Origin: Pseudomonas flexibilis
GTDB lineage: Bacteria > Pseudomonadota > Gammaproteobacteria > Pseudomonadales > Pseudomonadaceae
Assembly: GCF_000802425.1 (NCBI RefSeq)
Contig: NZ_JRUD01000003.1
Location: 186,001-250,000 of the forward strand
Length of the DNA stretch: 64,000 nucleotides
Direction: 5' to 3'
In this document: positions 35,961 through 45,544 of the stretch, in pieces
How positions within the stretch are numbered: the stretch's first letter is position 1
Layout: the number at the start of each line of letters is the position of its first letter
Notes under the pieces: model-generated
The model's database searches: none
Told to the model about the DNA's origin: nothing
What the model saw: only the letters and a program-made list of their open reading frames with translations
Program-made: the position numbers and the translations under genes

Positions 35961-37249
35961 ATGCCCGTCGCTGCCCGGCCCTGCTGATCGCCGCCCCCGC
36001 CTCGGGGCAAGGCAAGACCACCGTCACCGCCGCGCTGGCGCGCCTGCATCGTCGCGCCGGCCGCCGCGTACGGGTGTTCAAGTGCGGGCCGGATTTCCTC
36101 GACCCGATGATCCACGAGCGCGCCAGCGGCGCGCCGGTCTACCAGCTCGACCTGTGGATGGTCGGCGAAGCGGAGTCGCGGCGTCTGCTCTGGGAGGCGG
36201 CCGGCGAGGCCGATCTGATCCTCATCGAGGGGGTGATGGGCCTGTTCGACGGCGCGCCCTCGGCCGCCGACCTGGCGCGGCGTTTCGGCGTGCCGGTGCT
36301 GGCGGTGATCGATGGCAGCGCCATGGCGCAGACCTTCGGCGCGCTGGCCCACGGCCTGGCCAGCTTCCAGCCGGACCTGCCGTTCGCCGGGGTGCTGGCC
36401 AACCGGATCGGCAGCCCGCGCCACGCCGAGATCCTGCGCGACAGCCTGCCGGCCGGGCTCACCTGGTACGGCGCGCTGCCGCGCAGTGCCGCGCTGGAGC
36501 TGCCCAGCCGCCACCTCGGGCTGGTGCAGGCGGCGGAGCTGGCCGATCTGGACCAGCGCCTGGACGCCGCTGCCGAGGCCATCGCCGCCACCGCCGGGGC
36601 GCAATTGCCCGCGCCGGTGGTGTTCGTCGCGCCGGTCACGCAGGCGCTGGAGCCCCTGCTGGCCGGGGTGCGTATCGGCGTGGCGCGCGACGCCGCCTTC
36701 GGCTTCCTCTACCAGGCGAACCTCGATCTGCTGCGCGCGCTGGGCGCCGAGCTGGCGTTTTTCTCGCCGCTGGCTGACGCCACGCTGCCGGCGGTGGACA
36801 GCCTGTACCTGCCTGGCGGCTACCCCGAACTGCACCTGGCGCAACTGGCCGGCAACCCCAGCATGCTGGACGCCATCCGCGCCCACCACGCGGCCGGCAA
36901 GCCGATCCTCGCCGAGTGCGGCGGCATGCTCTACCTGCTCGAACGGCTGACCGACCGGCACGGCGCCAGCGCCAGGCTGGCCGGCCTGCTGCCAGGCCAG
37001 GCGACCCTGCAGCCGAAACTGGCGGCACTGGCCCTGCAGGCGGCGGCGCTGCCGGAGGGCACCTTGCGCGGGCACACCTTCCATCACTCCGTGCTGGATT
37101 GCGCGCTGGCGCCGCTGGCGCGCGGCGAGTGCCCGAACTACCGGCGCACCGCCGAGGCGGTCTATCGCCTCGGCCGGCTGACCGCCTCCTACATCCACTT
37201 CTACCTGCCGTCCGACCCGCAGGCGGCAGCCGGGTTGCTGCGGCCATGA
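35957..37249 (+). CDS. cobB: Cobyrinate a,c-diamide synthase
   Basis: ATP- and glutamine-dependent amidation of cobyrinic acid side chains a and c (CobB/CbiA). 430 residues: an N-terminal dethiobiotin-synthetase-like ATPase with PASGQGKTT at about 14-22 and [11 protein letters not shown], then a class I glutamine amidotransferase domain with the nucleophile Cys in [11 protein letters not shown] and a C-terminal His in ASYIHFYL. The start is TTG 35957 overlapping the cobO stop (TTGA). Confidence 0.95.
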   Translation: MNARRCPALLIAAPASGQGKTTVTAALARLHRRAGRRVRVFKCGPDFLDPMIHERASGAPVYQLDLWMVGEAESRRLLWEAAGEADLILIEGVMGLFDGAPSAADLARRFGVPVLAVIDGSAMAQTFGALAHGLASFQPDLPFAGVLANRIGSPRHAEILRDSLPAGLTWYGALPRSAALELPSRHLGLVQAAELADLDQRLDAAAEAIAATAGAQLPAPVVFVAPVTQALEPLLAGVRIGVARDAAFGFLYQANLDLLRALGAELAFFSPLADATLPAVDSLYLPGGYPELHLAQLAGNPSMLDAIRAHHAAGKPILAECGGMLYLLERLTDRHGASARLAGLLPGQATLQPKLAALALQAAALPEGTLRGHTFHHSVLDCALAPLARGECPNYRRTAEAVYRLGRLTASYIHFYLPSDPQAAAGLLRP

Positions 37250-38154
37250 GCCTGCTGCTCGGCGCGCTGGCCGGGGTGGCGCTGGATGCCCGCTTCGGCG
37301 AGGTGCGGCGCTGGCATCCGCTGGTGGGCTTCGGCCGGCTGGCGCAGCGGCTGGAAGGCCGGCTGAACGGCGCGGACGGGCGCGGCGGGCGGGTACTCGG
37401 GGTGCTCGGCTGGTGCCTGGCGGTGCTGCCGCCGGTGCTGCTGGCCGGCTGGCTCGGTACGCGGTTCGGCGGGTGGTGGGATGCGCTGGCGCTGTATTTC
37501 GCCCTCGGCCTGAACAGCCTGGCGCAGCACGCCCTGCCGGTGGCGCAGGCACTGCGCCTGGGACAGCTGGACGAGGCGCGGCGGCGGGTCGGCTACCTGG
37601 TCAGCCGCGACACTACCCAACTGGACGCCGCCGGCGTGGCCCGCGCTGGCACCGAGTCGGTGCTGGAGAACGGTTCGGACGCGGTATTCGCCGCGCTGTT
37701 CTGGTTCCTGGTCGGCGGTGCGCCGGGGGTGGTGCTCTACCGGCTGGCCAACACCCTGGACGCCATGTGGGGCTATCGCACCGCGCGCCTGCGGCGTTTC
37801 GGCTGGGCGGCGGCGCGCATCGACGATGCGCTCAACTACGTGCCGGCACGGCTAGTGGCGATCACCTATGCGCTGCTCGGTGACACCCGCCGGGCGCTGC
37901 GCTGCTGGCGCCGTCAGGCGCCGCAGTGGGACAGCCCCAACGCCGGCCCGGTGATGGCCGCCGGCGCCGGTGCGCTGGGCGTCAGCCTGGGCGGCGCGGC
38001 GAGCTACCACGGGTGCGAGGAACAACGCCCACGCCTCGGCGAGGGGCCGCCGGCGCGGGCGCGAGACATCGAACGTGCGCTGAACCGCGTCTACGCCGGG
38101 GTGCTGCTGTGGCTGGCGCTGCTGTTGGCCGTCGGAGGCGTGCTCCATGCTTGA
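37246..38154 (+). CDS. cbiB: Adenosylcobinamide-phosphate synthase CbiB
   Basis: Inner-membrane enzyme that attaches the aminopropanol linker to cobyric acid (called CobD in Pseudomonas nomenclature). 302 residues, with the conserved [19 protein letters not shown] near the N-terminus, [26 protein letters not shown] in the middle and [11 protein letters not shown]. Several membrane segments. ATG 37246 overlaps the cobB stop. In P. aeruginosa a bluB gene lies between cobB and this gene; here they abut. Confidence 0.94.
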   Translation: MSLLLGALAGVALDARFGEVRRWHPLVGFGRLAQRLEGRLNGADGRGGRVLGVLGWCLAVLPPVLLAGWLGTRFGGWWDALALYFALGLNSLAQHALPVAQALRLGQLDEARRRVGYLVSRDTTQLDAAGVARAGTESVLENGSDAVFAALFWFLVGGAPGVVLYRLANTLDAMWGYRTARLRRFGWAAARIDDALNYVPARLVAITYALLGDTRRALRCWRRQAPQWDSPNAGPVMAAGAGALGVSLGGAASYHGCEEQRPRLGEGPPARARDIERALNRVYAGVLLWLALLLAVGGVLHA

Positions 38155-39139
38155 GCACGGCGGACGGCTGCGCCAGGCCGCGCGGCACCATGGCATTCCG
38201 CTGGCGGACTGGCTGGACCTGTCCACCGGACTGGCGCCGCAGGCCTGGCCGCTGGGCGAGCTGCCGGTCGACGCCTGGGCGCGCCTGCCGGAGGACGACG
38301 ACGGCCTGGCGGAGACCGCCGCCGCCTGTTACGGCGCCGCGCGCGCCCTGCCGGTGGCCGGCAGCCAGGCGGCCATCCAGGCGCTGCCGGGCCTGCGCGC
38401 CGCGTGCCGGGTCGGCGTGCTCGAACCCTGCTACGGCGAACATGCCCACGCCTGGACCGGGCACGATCTGCACCGGCTCGCCGCCGAGGACATCGAGGCC
38501 CGCCTCGACGCACTGGAAGTGCTGGTGCTGGCCAATCCCAACAACCCCAGCGGCCAGGTGTTCGCCCCGGCGCAGCTGCTCGACTGGCACGCGCGACTGG
38601 CGAAGCGAGGCGGCTGGCTGCTGGTCGACGAGGCGTTCGTCGACTGCACGCCGGAGCTGAGCCTGGCCGCCCACAGCCAGCGGCCGGGGCTGATCGTGCT
38701 GCGCTCGTTCGGCAAGTTCTTCGGCCTAGCCGGCATTCGCCTCGGCTTCGTGCTGGCCGAGGCGACCCTGCTGGACCGCCTGCGGGCGCGGCTCGGCCCC
38801 TGGACGGTCAGCGGCCCGGCGCGGGTGCTGGGCGTGCAGGCACTCGACGCGGCGCAGGCCGATGCGCGCCGGCAGCGGGCCGCCGCGTTGCGCGCGCAGG
38901 GCGACCGGCTGGCGGCGTTGCTTGGCCACCACGGCTGGCCGCCGAGTGGCGGCTGCGCGCTGTTCCAGTGGGTCCGCACGGCGCGCGCTGCGAAACTGCA
39001 CGCGTTTCTGGCCCGGCGGGGCATTCTCGTTCGCCACTTCGCTCAACCGGCCAGCCTGCGTTTCGGCCTGCCGCCCGACGAGCCCGGCTGGCAACGCCTC
39101 GAAACCGCCTTGAAGGAGTTCTCCCGATGCCCACCCTGA
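38147..39139 (+). CDS. cobD: Threonine-phosphate decarboxylase, PLP-dependent
   Basis: Makes aminopropanol phosphate for CbiB. 330 residues of the class I/II aminotransferase fold: [24 protein letters not shown] (Asp contacting PLP) and the lysine motif [16 protein letters not shown]. Known as CobC in P. aeruginosa/P. denitrificans naming and CobD in Salmonella. Overlaps cbiB by 8 bases and cobQ by 13 bases. Confidence 0.93.
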   Translation: MLEHGGRLRQAARHHGIPLADWLDLSTGLAPQAWPLGELPVDAWARLPEDDDGLAETAAACYGAARALPVAGSQAAIQALPGLRAACRVGVLEPCYGEHAHAWTGHDLHRLAAEDIEARLDALEVLVLANPNNPSGQVFAPAQLLDWHARLAKRGGWLLVDEAFVDCTPELSLAAHSQRPGLIVLRSFGKFFGLAGIRLGFVLAEATLLDRLRARLGPWTVSGPARVLGVQALDAAQADARRQRAAALRAQGDRLAALLGHHGWPPSGGCALFQWVRTARAAKLHAFLARRGILVRHFAQPASLRFGLPPDEPGWQRLETALKEFSRCPP

Positions 39140-40587
39140 TGGTGCAGGGCACCACGTCCGATGCCGGCAAAAGCACCCTGGTGACCGCATTGTGCCGCTG
39201 GCTGGCGCGCCAGGGCGTGGCGGTGGCGCCGTTCAAGCCACAGAACATGGCGCTCAACAGCGCGGTGACCGTCGACGGTGGCGAGATAGGCCGCGCCCAG
39301 GCGGTGCAGGCCCAGGCCTGTGGGCTGGCGCCGCACAGCGACATGAACCCGGTGCTGCTCAAGCCCACCACCGACATGGGCGCGCAGGTGATCATCCACG
39401 GCCGCGCGGTGGGCAACATGCACGCGGTGGCCTACCACGACTACAAGCGTATCGCCCGCCAGGCGGTGCTGGCGTCACACCGCCGGCTGTGCGACGCCTA
39501 CCCGGTGGTGTTGGTGGAGGGGGCGGGCTCGCCGGCGGAAATCAACCTGCGCGCCGGCGACATCGCCAACATGGGGTTCGCCGAGGCGGTGGACTGCCCG
39601 GTGATCCTGGTCGCCGACATCGACCGCGGCGGGGTGTTCGCCCATCTGGTCGGCACCCTGGCGCTGCTTTCGCCGGGCGAGCAGGCGCGCGTGCAGGGCT
39701 TCGTCATCAACCGCTTTCGCGGCGACCTCGGCCTGCTGCAACCGGGCCTGGACTGGCTGGAGCGGCACACCGGCAAACCGGTGCTGGGCGTGCTGCCGTA
39801 CCTGATGGATCTGCACCTGGAAGCCGAGGACGCGGTGGACGCACGCCAGGCCGACAAGGCCGAGGAGCCGCTGCGCGTGGTGGTGCCGGCGCTGCCGCGC
39901 CTGAGCAACCACACCGATGTCGACCCGCTGCGCCTGCACCCGCAGGTGGACGTGCGCTTCGTCGGTCCCGGCCAGCCGATCCCGCCGGCCGACCTGATGA
40001 TCCTCCCCGGCTCGAAGAGCGTACGCGCCGACCTGGCGTTCCTGCGCGCCCACGGCTGGGAGGCGGCGATCCAGCGCCACCTGCGCTACGGCGGCAAGCT
40101 GCTGGGCATCTGCGGCGGCCTGCAGATGCTTGGCACGCGCATCGACGACCCGTTGGGCCTGGAAGGGGAGCCAGGTTCCAGCGCCGGCCTCGGCCTGCTG
40201 GACTTCGCCACGGTGCTGGAGGCGGACAAGCAGTTGCGCAACGTGCGCGGCGTGCTGGCGCTGGAACAGGCTGAAATCACGGGCTACGAAATCCATGCCG
40301 GGGTCAGCCACGGCCCGGCGCTACGGCGGCCGGCCGTGCGGCTGGACGACGGCCGCCCGGACGGTGCGCTGAGCGCCGACGGGCAGATCATGGCCACCTA
40401 CCTGCACGGCCTGTTCGAGCAGCCAGCGGCCTGTGCTGCGCTGCTGCGCTGGGCCGGGCTGTCTCAGGTGCAGGCGGTGGATTACCCGGCGCTGCGCGAG
40501 CGCGATATCGAGCGCCTGGCCGATCTGGTCGAGGCGCACCTGGACACCGACCGGCTGCGGGCGCTGTGTGGGTTGAGGCATGTGTAG
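39127..40587 (+). CDS. cobQ: Cobyric acid synthase
   Basis: Amidates side chains b, d, e and g of the corrin ring (CobQ/CbiP). 486 residues from ATG 39127: ATPase motif [10 protein letters not shown] at about residues 6-15, [29 protein letters not shown], then the amidotransferase domain with [12 protein letters not shown], nucleophile Cys in [10 protein letters not shown] and His in GYEIHAG and YLHGLF. A longer upstream frame lies over cobD and is not used. Confidence 0.96.
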   Translation: MPTLMVQGTTSDAGKSTLVTALCRWLARQGVAVAPFKPQNMALNSAVTVDGGEIGRAQAVQAQACGLAPHSDMNPVLLKPTTDMGAQVIIHGRAVGNMHAVAYHDYKRIARQAVLASHRRLCDAYPVVLVEGAGSPAEINLRAGDIANMGFAEAVDCPVILVADIDRGGVFAHLVGTLALLSPGEQARVQGFVINRFRGDLGLLQPGLDWLERHTGKPVLGVLPYLMDLHLEAEDAVDARQADKAEEPLRVVVPALPRLSNHTDVDPLRLHPQVDVRFVGPGQPIPPADLMILPGSKSVRADLAFLRAHGWEAAIQRHLRYGGKLLGICGGLQMLGTRIDDPLGLEGEPGSSAGLGLLDFATVLEADKQLRNVRGVLALEQAEITGYEIHAGVSHGPALRRPAVRLDDGRPDGALSADGQIMATYLHGLFEQPAACAALLRWAGLSQVQAVDYPALRERDIERLADLVEAHLDTDRLRALCGLRHV

Positions 40588-40612
40588 CGTGAGGAAACGA
40601 ACCGGAATTCAA

Positions 40613-40642
40613 GGTGGAAAAGACCTGCGGTCGTTTTCCACC
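40613..40642 (+). other. Hairpin in cobQ-cobU gap
   Basis: GGTGGAAAA (40613-40621) and TTTTCCACC (40634-40642) form a 9-bp stem around a 12-base loop. It sits in the only sizeable gap (89 bases) of the cob operon. It could be an mRNA processing or attenuation site. Confidence 0.5.
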
Positions 40643-40676
40643 CAGCCCAGGATTTCACCCATCGAGAGGCTTGACG

Positions 40677-41192
40677 ATGCTTGAACTGATTCTCGGCGGC
40701 GCCCGCTCCGGCAAGAGTCGGCTGGCCGAACAGCGCGCCGCCGGCAGCGGCCTGGCCGTGACCTACGTCGCCACCGGCCAGACGCTGGACGGCGAGATGG
40801 CCGCGCGCGTCGCCCATCATCGCGCGCGCCGGCCGGAGCACTGGGGGCTGGTGGAGGAGCCGCTGGCGCTGGCCCGGGTGCTGCGCGAGCAGGCGGCGCC
40901 GGACGGCTGCCTGCTGGTCGACTGCCTGACCCTGTGGCTCACCAATCTGCTGATGCTGGACGACCCTGCGCGCCTGGCCGTCGAGCGCCAGGCGTTGCTG
41001 GAAACCCTGCCGGAGCTGCCGGGGCGGATCATCCTGGTCAGCAACGAAACCGGCCTGGGGGTGGTGCCGCTGGGCGAACTGACCCGCCGCTACGTCGACG
41101 AGGCCGGCTGGCTGCACCAGGCGCTGGCCGCCGCCTGCCAGCGCGTCACCTTCACGGTGGCCGGTCTGCCGATGGAGCTCAAGGGCGACTGA
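40677..41192 (+). CDS. cobU: Adenosylcobinamide kinase / guanylyltransferase
   Basis: Bifunctional enzyme that activates adenosylcobinamide to its GDP form (CobU; CobP in Pseudomonas naming). 171 residues; P-loop GGARSGKS at about 7-14, the guanylylated-His region MAARVAHHRARRPEHW, the VDCLTLWLTNLL motif and SNETGLGVVP. GAGAGG lies seven bases before the ATG. cobT, cobC and cobS do not follow in this window. Confidence 0.95.
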   Translation: MLELILGGARSGKSRLAEQRAAGSGLAVTYVATGQTLDGEMAARVAHHRARRPEHWGLVEEPLALARVLREQAAPDGCLLVDCLTLWLTNLLMLDDPARLAVERQALLETLPELPGRIILVSNETGLGVVPLGELTRRYVDEAGWLHQALAAACQRVTFTVAGLPMELKGD

Positions 41193-41348
41193 AAGTGTGC
41201 CGCTGACAGCAAAACCGGCCGTCAGACACCAAGCACTGATTATAAAGTGCCATCATCCTCTCTAAGATGCATACCCGTCGCGGCCGGACCGGCCGCGTAC
41301 CCAGCCCCGAAGGGCTTCTCTACCCACGATTTCTAAGGAGAACGACAG

Positions 41349-42386
41349 ATGTCGGACGCAGTGGCAGCGCCGCAGGACGCACGGATCGAGGGCGCAACCG
41401 CCCGCCGGCAGGCGCGCAACCTGCCTTTTCAATTCAATGGCAACGGATTCGAGTTCTTCCGCATCTGGATCGTCAACATCCTGCTGTCCATCGTCACCCT
41501 GGGCATCTATTCGGCCTGGGCCAAGGTGCGCACCCAGCGCTACTTCTACGGCAACACCCGGCTGGATGACAGCAGCTTCGAGTACCTGGCCAATCCGGTG
41601 GCGATCCTCAAGGGCCGCGTGATCGCCTTCGCCTGCCTGGTGGCCTACAGCGTGGCGAACCAGGTGTCGGTGACCCTCGGCCTGGTGGCGCTGGCGCTGT
41701 TCCTGCTGGCGCTACCGTGGATGCTGGTGCGCGGCCTGAGCTTCCGTAACCACAACAGCGCCTGGCGCGGAGTGCGTTTCGGCTTCGATGGCACCTACGG
41801 TGGCGCGGCGATGGCCTTCGTGGTCTGGCCGCTGCTGGGCGCGCTGACCCTGGGCCTGCTGATTCCGCTGGCCGTGCATCGCCAGCAGCGCTTCATCGCC
41901 GACAACAGCCGCTTCGGCACCACGCGCTTCGAGCTGAAAGTGGGCGTCGGCCCCTTCTACATGGCGTTCCTGGTGGTGCTGGCCATCGCCATCATCGGCG
42001 GCCTGCTGGGCGTTCTGCTGGGCACCGCCGTGCCACTGCTGATGCCGGTGCTGATGACGGCGGCCTACCTGGTGCTGTTCGCCTTCATCAGCGTGCGCCT
42101 GACCAACCTGACCTACGGCAACCTGCATCTGGGCGCCAATCGCCTGCAGTCGCGCTATGACCTGGGCAGCTACCTGCTGCTGATGCTCGGCAACCTGCTC
42201 GGCCTGGTGCTGACCCTCGGCCTGTTCTACCCGTGGGCCAAGGTGCGCAACGCCCGCTACGCAGCCGAGCACATGAGCCTGCAGGCGGGTGATGACCTGG
42301 AAGGCTTCGTTGCCGCGCGTCAGCAGGAAGTCTCGTCGCTGGGCGGCGAGATGGGCGAGCTGTTCGACGTGGGCGTCGGCCTGTGA
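41349..42386 (+). CDS. DUF898 (YjgN) family membrane protein
   Basis: 345 residues with about seven membrane segments and a duplicated motif: NGNGFEFFRIWIVNILLSIV / TLGIYSAWAKVRTQRYFYGN near the start, and LGNLLGLVLTLGLFYPWAKVRNARYAAEHM near the end. This YSPWAKV-type repeat defines YjgN/DUF898. Function unknown. AAGGAG precedes the ATG. It overlaps the M48 peptidase gene by 4 bases, a frequent pairing that suggests a joint envelope role. The 156 bases upstream hold only a probable promoter region. Confidence 0.92.
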   Translation: MSDAVAAPQDARIEGATARRQARNLPFQFNGNGFEFFRIWIVNILLSIVTLGIYSAWAKVRTQRYFYGNTRLDDSSFEYLANPVAILKGRVIAFACLVAYSVANQVSVTLGLVALALFLLALPWMLVRGLSFRNHNSAWRGVRFGFDGTYGGAAMAFVVWPLLGALTLGLLIPLAVHRQQRFIADNSRFGTTRFELKVGVGPFYMAFLVVLAIAIIGGLLGVLLGTAVPLLMPVLMTAAYLVLFAFISVRLTNLTYGNLHLGANRLQSRYDLGSYLLLMLGNLLGLVLTLGLFYPWAKVRNARYAAEHMSLQAGDDLEGFVAARQQEVSSLGGEMGELFDVGVGL

Positions 42387-43438
42387 GTGGTTCGGCCAGC
42401 CCGCCGATCCTCGGTAGCTACTATGCGGGCTCGTCCCGTCCGACCCCGGCTCGCCTGCTGGTGGAGGAGGGCGCGGTGCAGGTACGCGATGGCGATCAAC
42501 TGCTGGCCGGGCCCGTGCCGCTGGATGCGGTGGCGATCAGCTCGCGGCTGGGCAATACCCCGCGCATGCTGCGCTTCGCCGACGGCGGCAGTTTCGAGAC
42601 GGCCGATAACGCGGCTGTCGATCGCCTGCTGAGCGGCAGCGGCCGGCGGCACGGACTGGTGCACCGGCTGGAATCCAGCCTGCGCTACGTGCTGCTCGGT
42701 GTGCTGGTGACGGTGCTGTTCGTCTGGGGCGGGGTGCGCTACGGCATTCCGGCGCTGGCCGAGGGGGTGGCCTTTGCGCTCCCCGAATCGGTCAGCCGCC
42801 AGGTGGGCCAGGGCGTGCTGGACGTGCTCGACCAGCAGGTGCTGTTTCCCAGCGAGCTGGCCGAGGATGAGCGGGCCCGCCTGCGCGAGCGCTTCGCACC
42901 GCTGCTGCAGCGTGACGGTGCGCCGATCCGCCTGGAATTCCGCAGGGCCGCCGAGCAGATCGGCGCCAACGCCTTCGCCCTGCCGTCGGGCACGGTGGTG
43001 TTCACAGATCAGTTGGTGACGCTGGCCGGGCACGACGAGGAACTGCTGGCGGTGCTGGCCCACGAAATCGGCCACGTCGAGCGCCGCCATGGGCTGCGCC
43101 AGGCGCTGCAGGGTTCGGCCCTTGGCCTGGTGGTGATGACCGTGACGGGGGACCTGTCCTCGGTGTCGTCGCTGGTCGCCGCGATCCCGGTGCTGCTCAC
43201 CCAGCTCGGCTATTCCCGCGACTTCGAGCACGAGGCCGACCGCTTCGCCGCCGAGCTGCTGGCCGAGCAGGGCATCGACGCCCGGCGTCTCGGCGAGATC
43301 CTGGCGCGCCTGGAGCGCGCCGCGCGTACTTGCCCGCCCGACGAGGAACCCTGCCCGCAGGAGGCGGGCGGCTGGACGCGCTACCTGTCCACCCACCCGC
43401 CGACCGCAGAGCGCCGGCGCCTGCTGGGCGATTTCTGA
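42383..43438 (+). CDS. M48 family zinc metallopeptidase
   Basis: 351 residues: N-terminal cytoplasmic part, one membrane segment (VLLGVLVTVLFVWGGV, about residues 95-112) and a C-terminal peptidase with zinc motif HEIGH (in LAHEIGHVERRHG, about 228-232) and third ligand Glu in FEHEADRFAAELL. It is close to HtpX/BepA-type proteases. The GTG start overlaps the stop of the DUF898 gene. Confidence 0.92.
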   Translation: MSGSASPPILGSYYAGSSRPTPARLLVEEGAVQVRDGDQLLAGPVPLDAVAISSRLGNTPRMLRFADGGSFETADNAAVDRLLSGSGRRHGLVHRLESSLRYVLLGVLVTVLFVWGGVRYGIPALAEGVAFALPESVSRQVGQGVLDVLDQQVLFPSELAEDERARLRERFAPLLQRDGAPIRLEFRRAAEQIGANAFALPSGTVVFTDQLVTLAGHDEELLAVLAHEIGHVERRHGLRQALQGSALGLVVMTVTGDLSSVSSLVAAIPVLLTQLGYSRDFEHEADRFAAELLAEQGIDARRLGEILARLERAARTCPPDEEPCPQEAGGWTRYLSTHPPTAERRRLLGDF

Positions 43439-43447
43439 GGAGACGTG

Positions 43448-43469
43448 CCGGCCGGGGTAATCCGGCCGG
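43448..43469. terminator. Hairpin between convergent genes
   Basis: CCGGCCGG (43448-43455) and CCGGCCGG (43462-43469) surround GGTAAT between the M48 gene and the convergent periplasmic gene. No T tract is present on either strand. Confidence 0.45.
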
Positions 43470-43478
43470 TCTCGCCGG

Positions 43479-43979
43479 TCACTGCGCTGGCTGGGCGGGT
43501 GTATTACCCCGGTACTGCTGGTGCAGCATCATCTGGTCCATCATCTGCTGCTGCATTTCCAGGCGCCTGTCCATCATGTACTGGCGCTGGGCCTGCTGTT
43601 CGGGCGTAAGGTTCGAATATCCCTGCCAGCCCATCCGGTGGCCGGCCCCCATCATGGGGCCGCCCATTCTTCCAGGGCCGCCCATTCCGCGCATCGTCTG
43701 CATGTTCTGGTGCAGGGTGTTCCAGTGTTCCTGAAGGAGCCGCTGGCGCTCGTTCGGGTCCTGGGTCTGCTGGATCTTCTCCATCTGGGCCTGCATTTTC
43801 TGCAGGTTCTCCTGCATGCGGTCCATCTGTTTGTCGAACTCGCCGATGTCCGGGGCGTTCGCGGCTGGCTGCTGCGCCTGGGGAGCTGCGTCCTGGGCAG
43901 GGGCCGGGTCTGCGGCGGCGACCCAGGCCGGTGATAGCGACGTGGCGATCAAGAGTAAGGCCTGAGGGATGTTGTTCAT
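43479..43979 (-). CDS. Exported Met/Gln-rich protein, unknown function
   Basis: 166 residues with a signal peptide (MNNIPQALLLIATSLSPAWVAAADP). A coiled-coil middle (FDKQMDRMQENLQKMQAQME) and a Met/Gln/Gly-rich end (MRGMGGPGRMGG, QQQMMDQMMLHQQY) follow. The composition resembles Spy/CpxP-like periplasmic proteins or metal-binding Met-rich proteins, but I see no defining LTxxQ pair. It is divergent from the glutamine synthetase-like gene. Confidence 0.7.
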   Translation of the reverse strand: MNNIPQALLLIATSLSPAWVAAADPAPAQDAAPQAQQPAANAPDIGEFDKQMDRMQENLQKMQAQMEKIQQTQDPNERQRLLQEHWNTLHQNMQTMRGMGGPGRMGGPMMGAGHRMGWQGYSNLTPEQQAQRQYMMDRRLEMQQQMMDQMMLHQQYRGNTPAQPAQ

Positions 43980-44175
43980 GTCGAGCGACCTGTGTGGTGT
44001 GGGTTGGGCAATGCGACGGTGAACCGCACGCATTGATTCGACCCTGAAAACGCCAGGCCGTGCACCATCGGTCGATTCGGCAATGCCCGGCCGCTGTGCC
44101 GGCGTGCATGGCGCGCGGGCCGGCGGCGGCCTATGGTGAGCCCATCGCCGATTGGCGCCAGACGAGTTTCTGCTC

Positions 44176-45519
44176 ATGTCGTCCTCCCTGTCCGTTTCCC
44201 TGGACCCGCGCCTGGCGGGTGTCGAAGCCGTGGAATGCGTTACCCCGGATCTCAATGGGGTTCCGCGCGGCAAGGTCATGACCCCGGAAGGCTTCCTGGA
44301 AGGCCGGCGGCTGCAGATGGCGCGCGGTGTGCTGTTCCAGTGCGTGATGGGCGGCTACCCGCCGCCGCGTTACTACGGCGGCGACGATGGCGACATGGTG
44401 CTGGCGCCAGACCTGAGCCAGCTGCACCGCCTGCCCTGGACCGCCCAGCCGCGCGCGCTGGTGATCTGCGATGCCGAGGAACCGGACGGCACGCCCTGCC
44501 CGCTGTCCAGCCGCAGCCTGTTGCGTCGGGTGCTGGATGACTATGCCGCAGAGGGCCTGTCCCCCGTGGTGGCCAGCGAACTGGAGTTCTTCCTGTTCCA
44601 GCCCAATCCCGATCCATTGCGGCCGTTCGTGCCCCCGTGCGGCCTGGACGGCCGGCCTTCCGGCGCGGCGGCGGCGTTCAGCGTGGGCGCCAACCACAGT
44701 CAGCAGGCCTATTTCGATGAGGTGTACGCCGCCATGCGCGCCTTCGGGCTGCCGCGCGATACCTTCCTGCACGAGATGGGCGCCAGCCAGTTCGAGATCA
44801 ACCTGCTGCACGGCGACGCCTTGCAGGTGGCCGACCAGACCTTCCTGTTCAAGCACCTGCTGCGGGAGATCGCGCTGCGACACGGGCTGATCGCGGTGTG
44901 CATGGCCAAGCCGCTGGCCGAGACGCCGGGCAGCTCCATGCACCTGCACCAGAGCGTGGTGCGCCGCGACGATGGTACGAACCTGTTCAGTGACGAGGAG
45001 GGCAACGAGACCCCGGCCTTCCGGCATTTCATTGGCGGCTTGCAGGCCGCGCTGGGTGAGCTCACGTTGCTGTTCGCGCCCTATGTGAATTCCTATCAGC
45101 GCCTGTTCCATCCCTTCGCCTCGCCCAACAACGCCTGCTGGGGCTACGACAACCGCGCCGCCGGGCTGCGCATTCCGCTCAGCGAGGCGTCGGCGCGAAG
45201 GGTGGAGAACCGCTTGCCGGGCGCCGACGCCAATCCCTACCTGGTGATCGCCGCCAGCCTGGCGGCGGGGCTGCGCGGCATGCGCCTGGGTCTGGAGCCG
45301 ACGCCACCGGCGCGGGGCGCCTTCGAGGCGCCGCCGGCCTTGCAGCTGCCGTTCACCCTGTCGGCGGCGCTGGAGCGCCTGCGGCACAGCGTGCTGGCGC
45401 GCGAGCTGTGCGGGGCGGATTTCATTGAGTGCTATGCCGCGGCCAAGCTGATGGAGCTGGGCAGCTATTACGACGAGATCACGCCGTGGGAAAGGCGCCA
45501 TCTGGCGCCCTGGGTGTGA
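44176..45519 (+). CDS. Glutamine synthetase-like, probable gamma-glutamylpolyamine synthetase
   Basis: About 447 residues of the type I glutamine synthetase fold. Visible motifs: SELEFFLFQP (metal Glu), EMGASQFEINLLHGDAL, GSSMHLHQSV (the PuuA/Pau form of the HxH site), NSYQRLFHPFASP and the C-terminal R-x-E-N-R-L-P-G-A-D-A-N-P-Y. These fit the PuuA/PauA group that glutamylates putrescine or other polyamines better than GlnA, but the substrate is inferred. I choose ATG 44176; 44152 is also in frame. Confidence 0.82.
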   Translation: MSSSLSVSLDPRLAGVEAVECVTPDLNGVPRGKVMTPEGFLEGRRLQMARGVLFQCVMGGYPPPRYYGGDDGDMVLAPDLSQLHRLPWTAQPRALVICDAEEPDGTPCPLSSRSLLRRVLDDYAAEGLSPVVASELEFFLFQPNPDPLRPFVPPCGLDGRPSGAAAAFSVGANHSQQAYFDEVYAAMRAFGLPRDTFLHEMGASQFEINLLHGDALQVADQTFLFKHLLREIALRHGLIAVCMAKPLAETPGSSMHLHQSVVRRDDGTNLFSDEEGNETPAFRHFIGGLQAALGELTLLFAPYVNSYQRLFHPFASPNNACWGYDNRAAGLRIPLSEASARRVENRLPGADANPYLVIAASLAAGLRGMRLGLEPTPPARGAFEAPPALQLPFTLSAALERLRHSVLARELCGADFIECYAAAKLMELGSYYDEITPWERRHLAPWV

Positions 45520-45520
45520 G

Positions 45521-45544
45521 GTAAAGCGCCGCGTGGCGCTTTAC
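45521..45544. terminator. Bidirectional terminator between glutamine synthetase-like gene and flgZ
   Basis: GTAAAGCGCC (45521-45530) and GGCGCTTTAC (45535-45544) are perfect complements around GCGT. It overlaps the last codon and stop of flgZ and lies just after the convergent gene's stop, so it can serve both. Confidence 0.7.
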
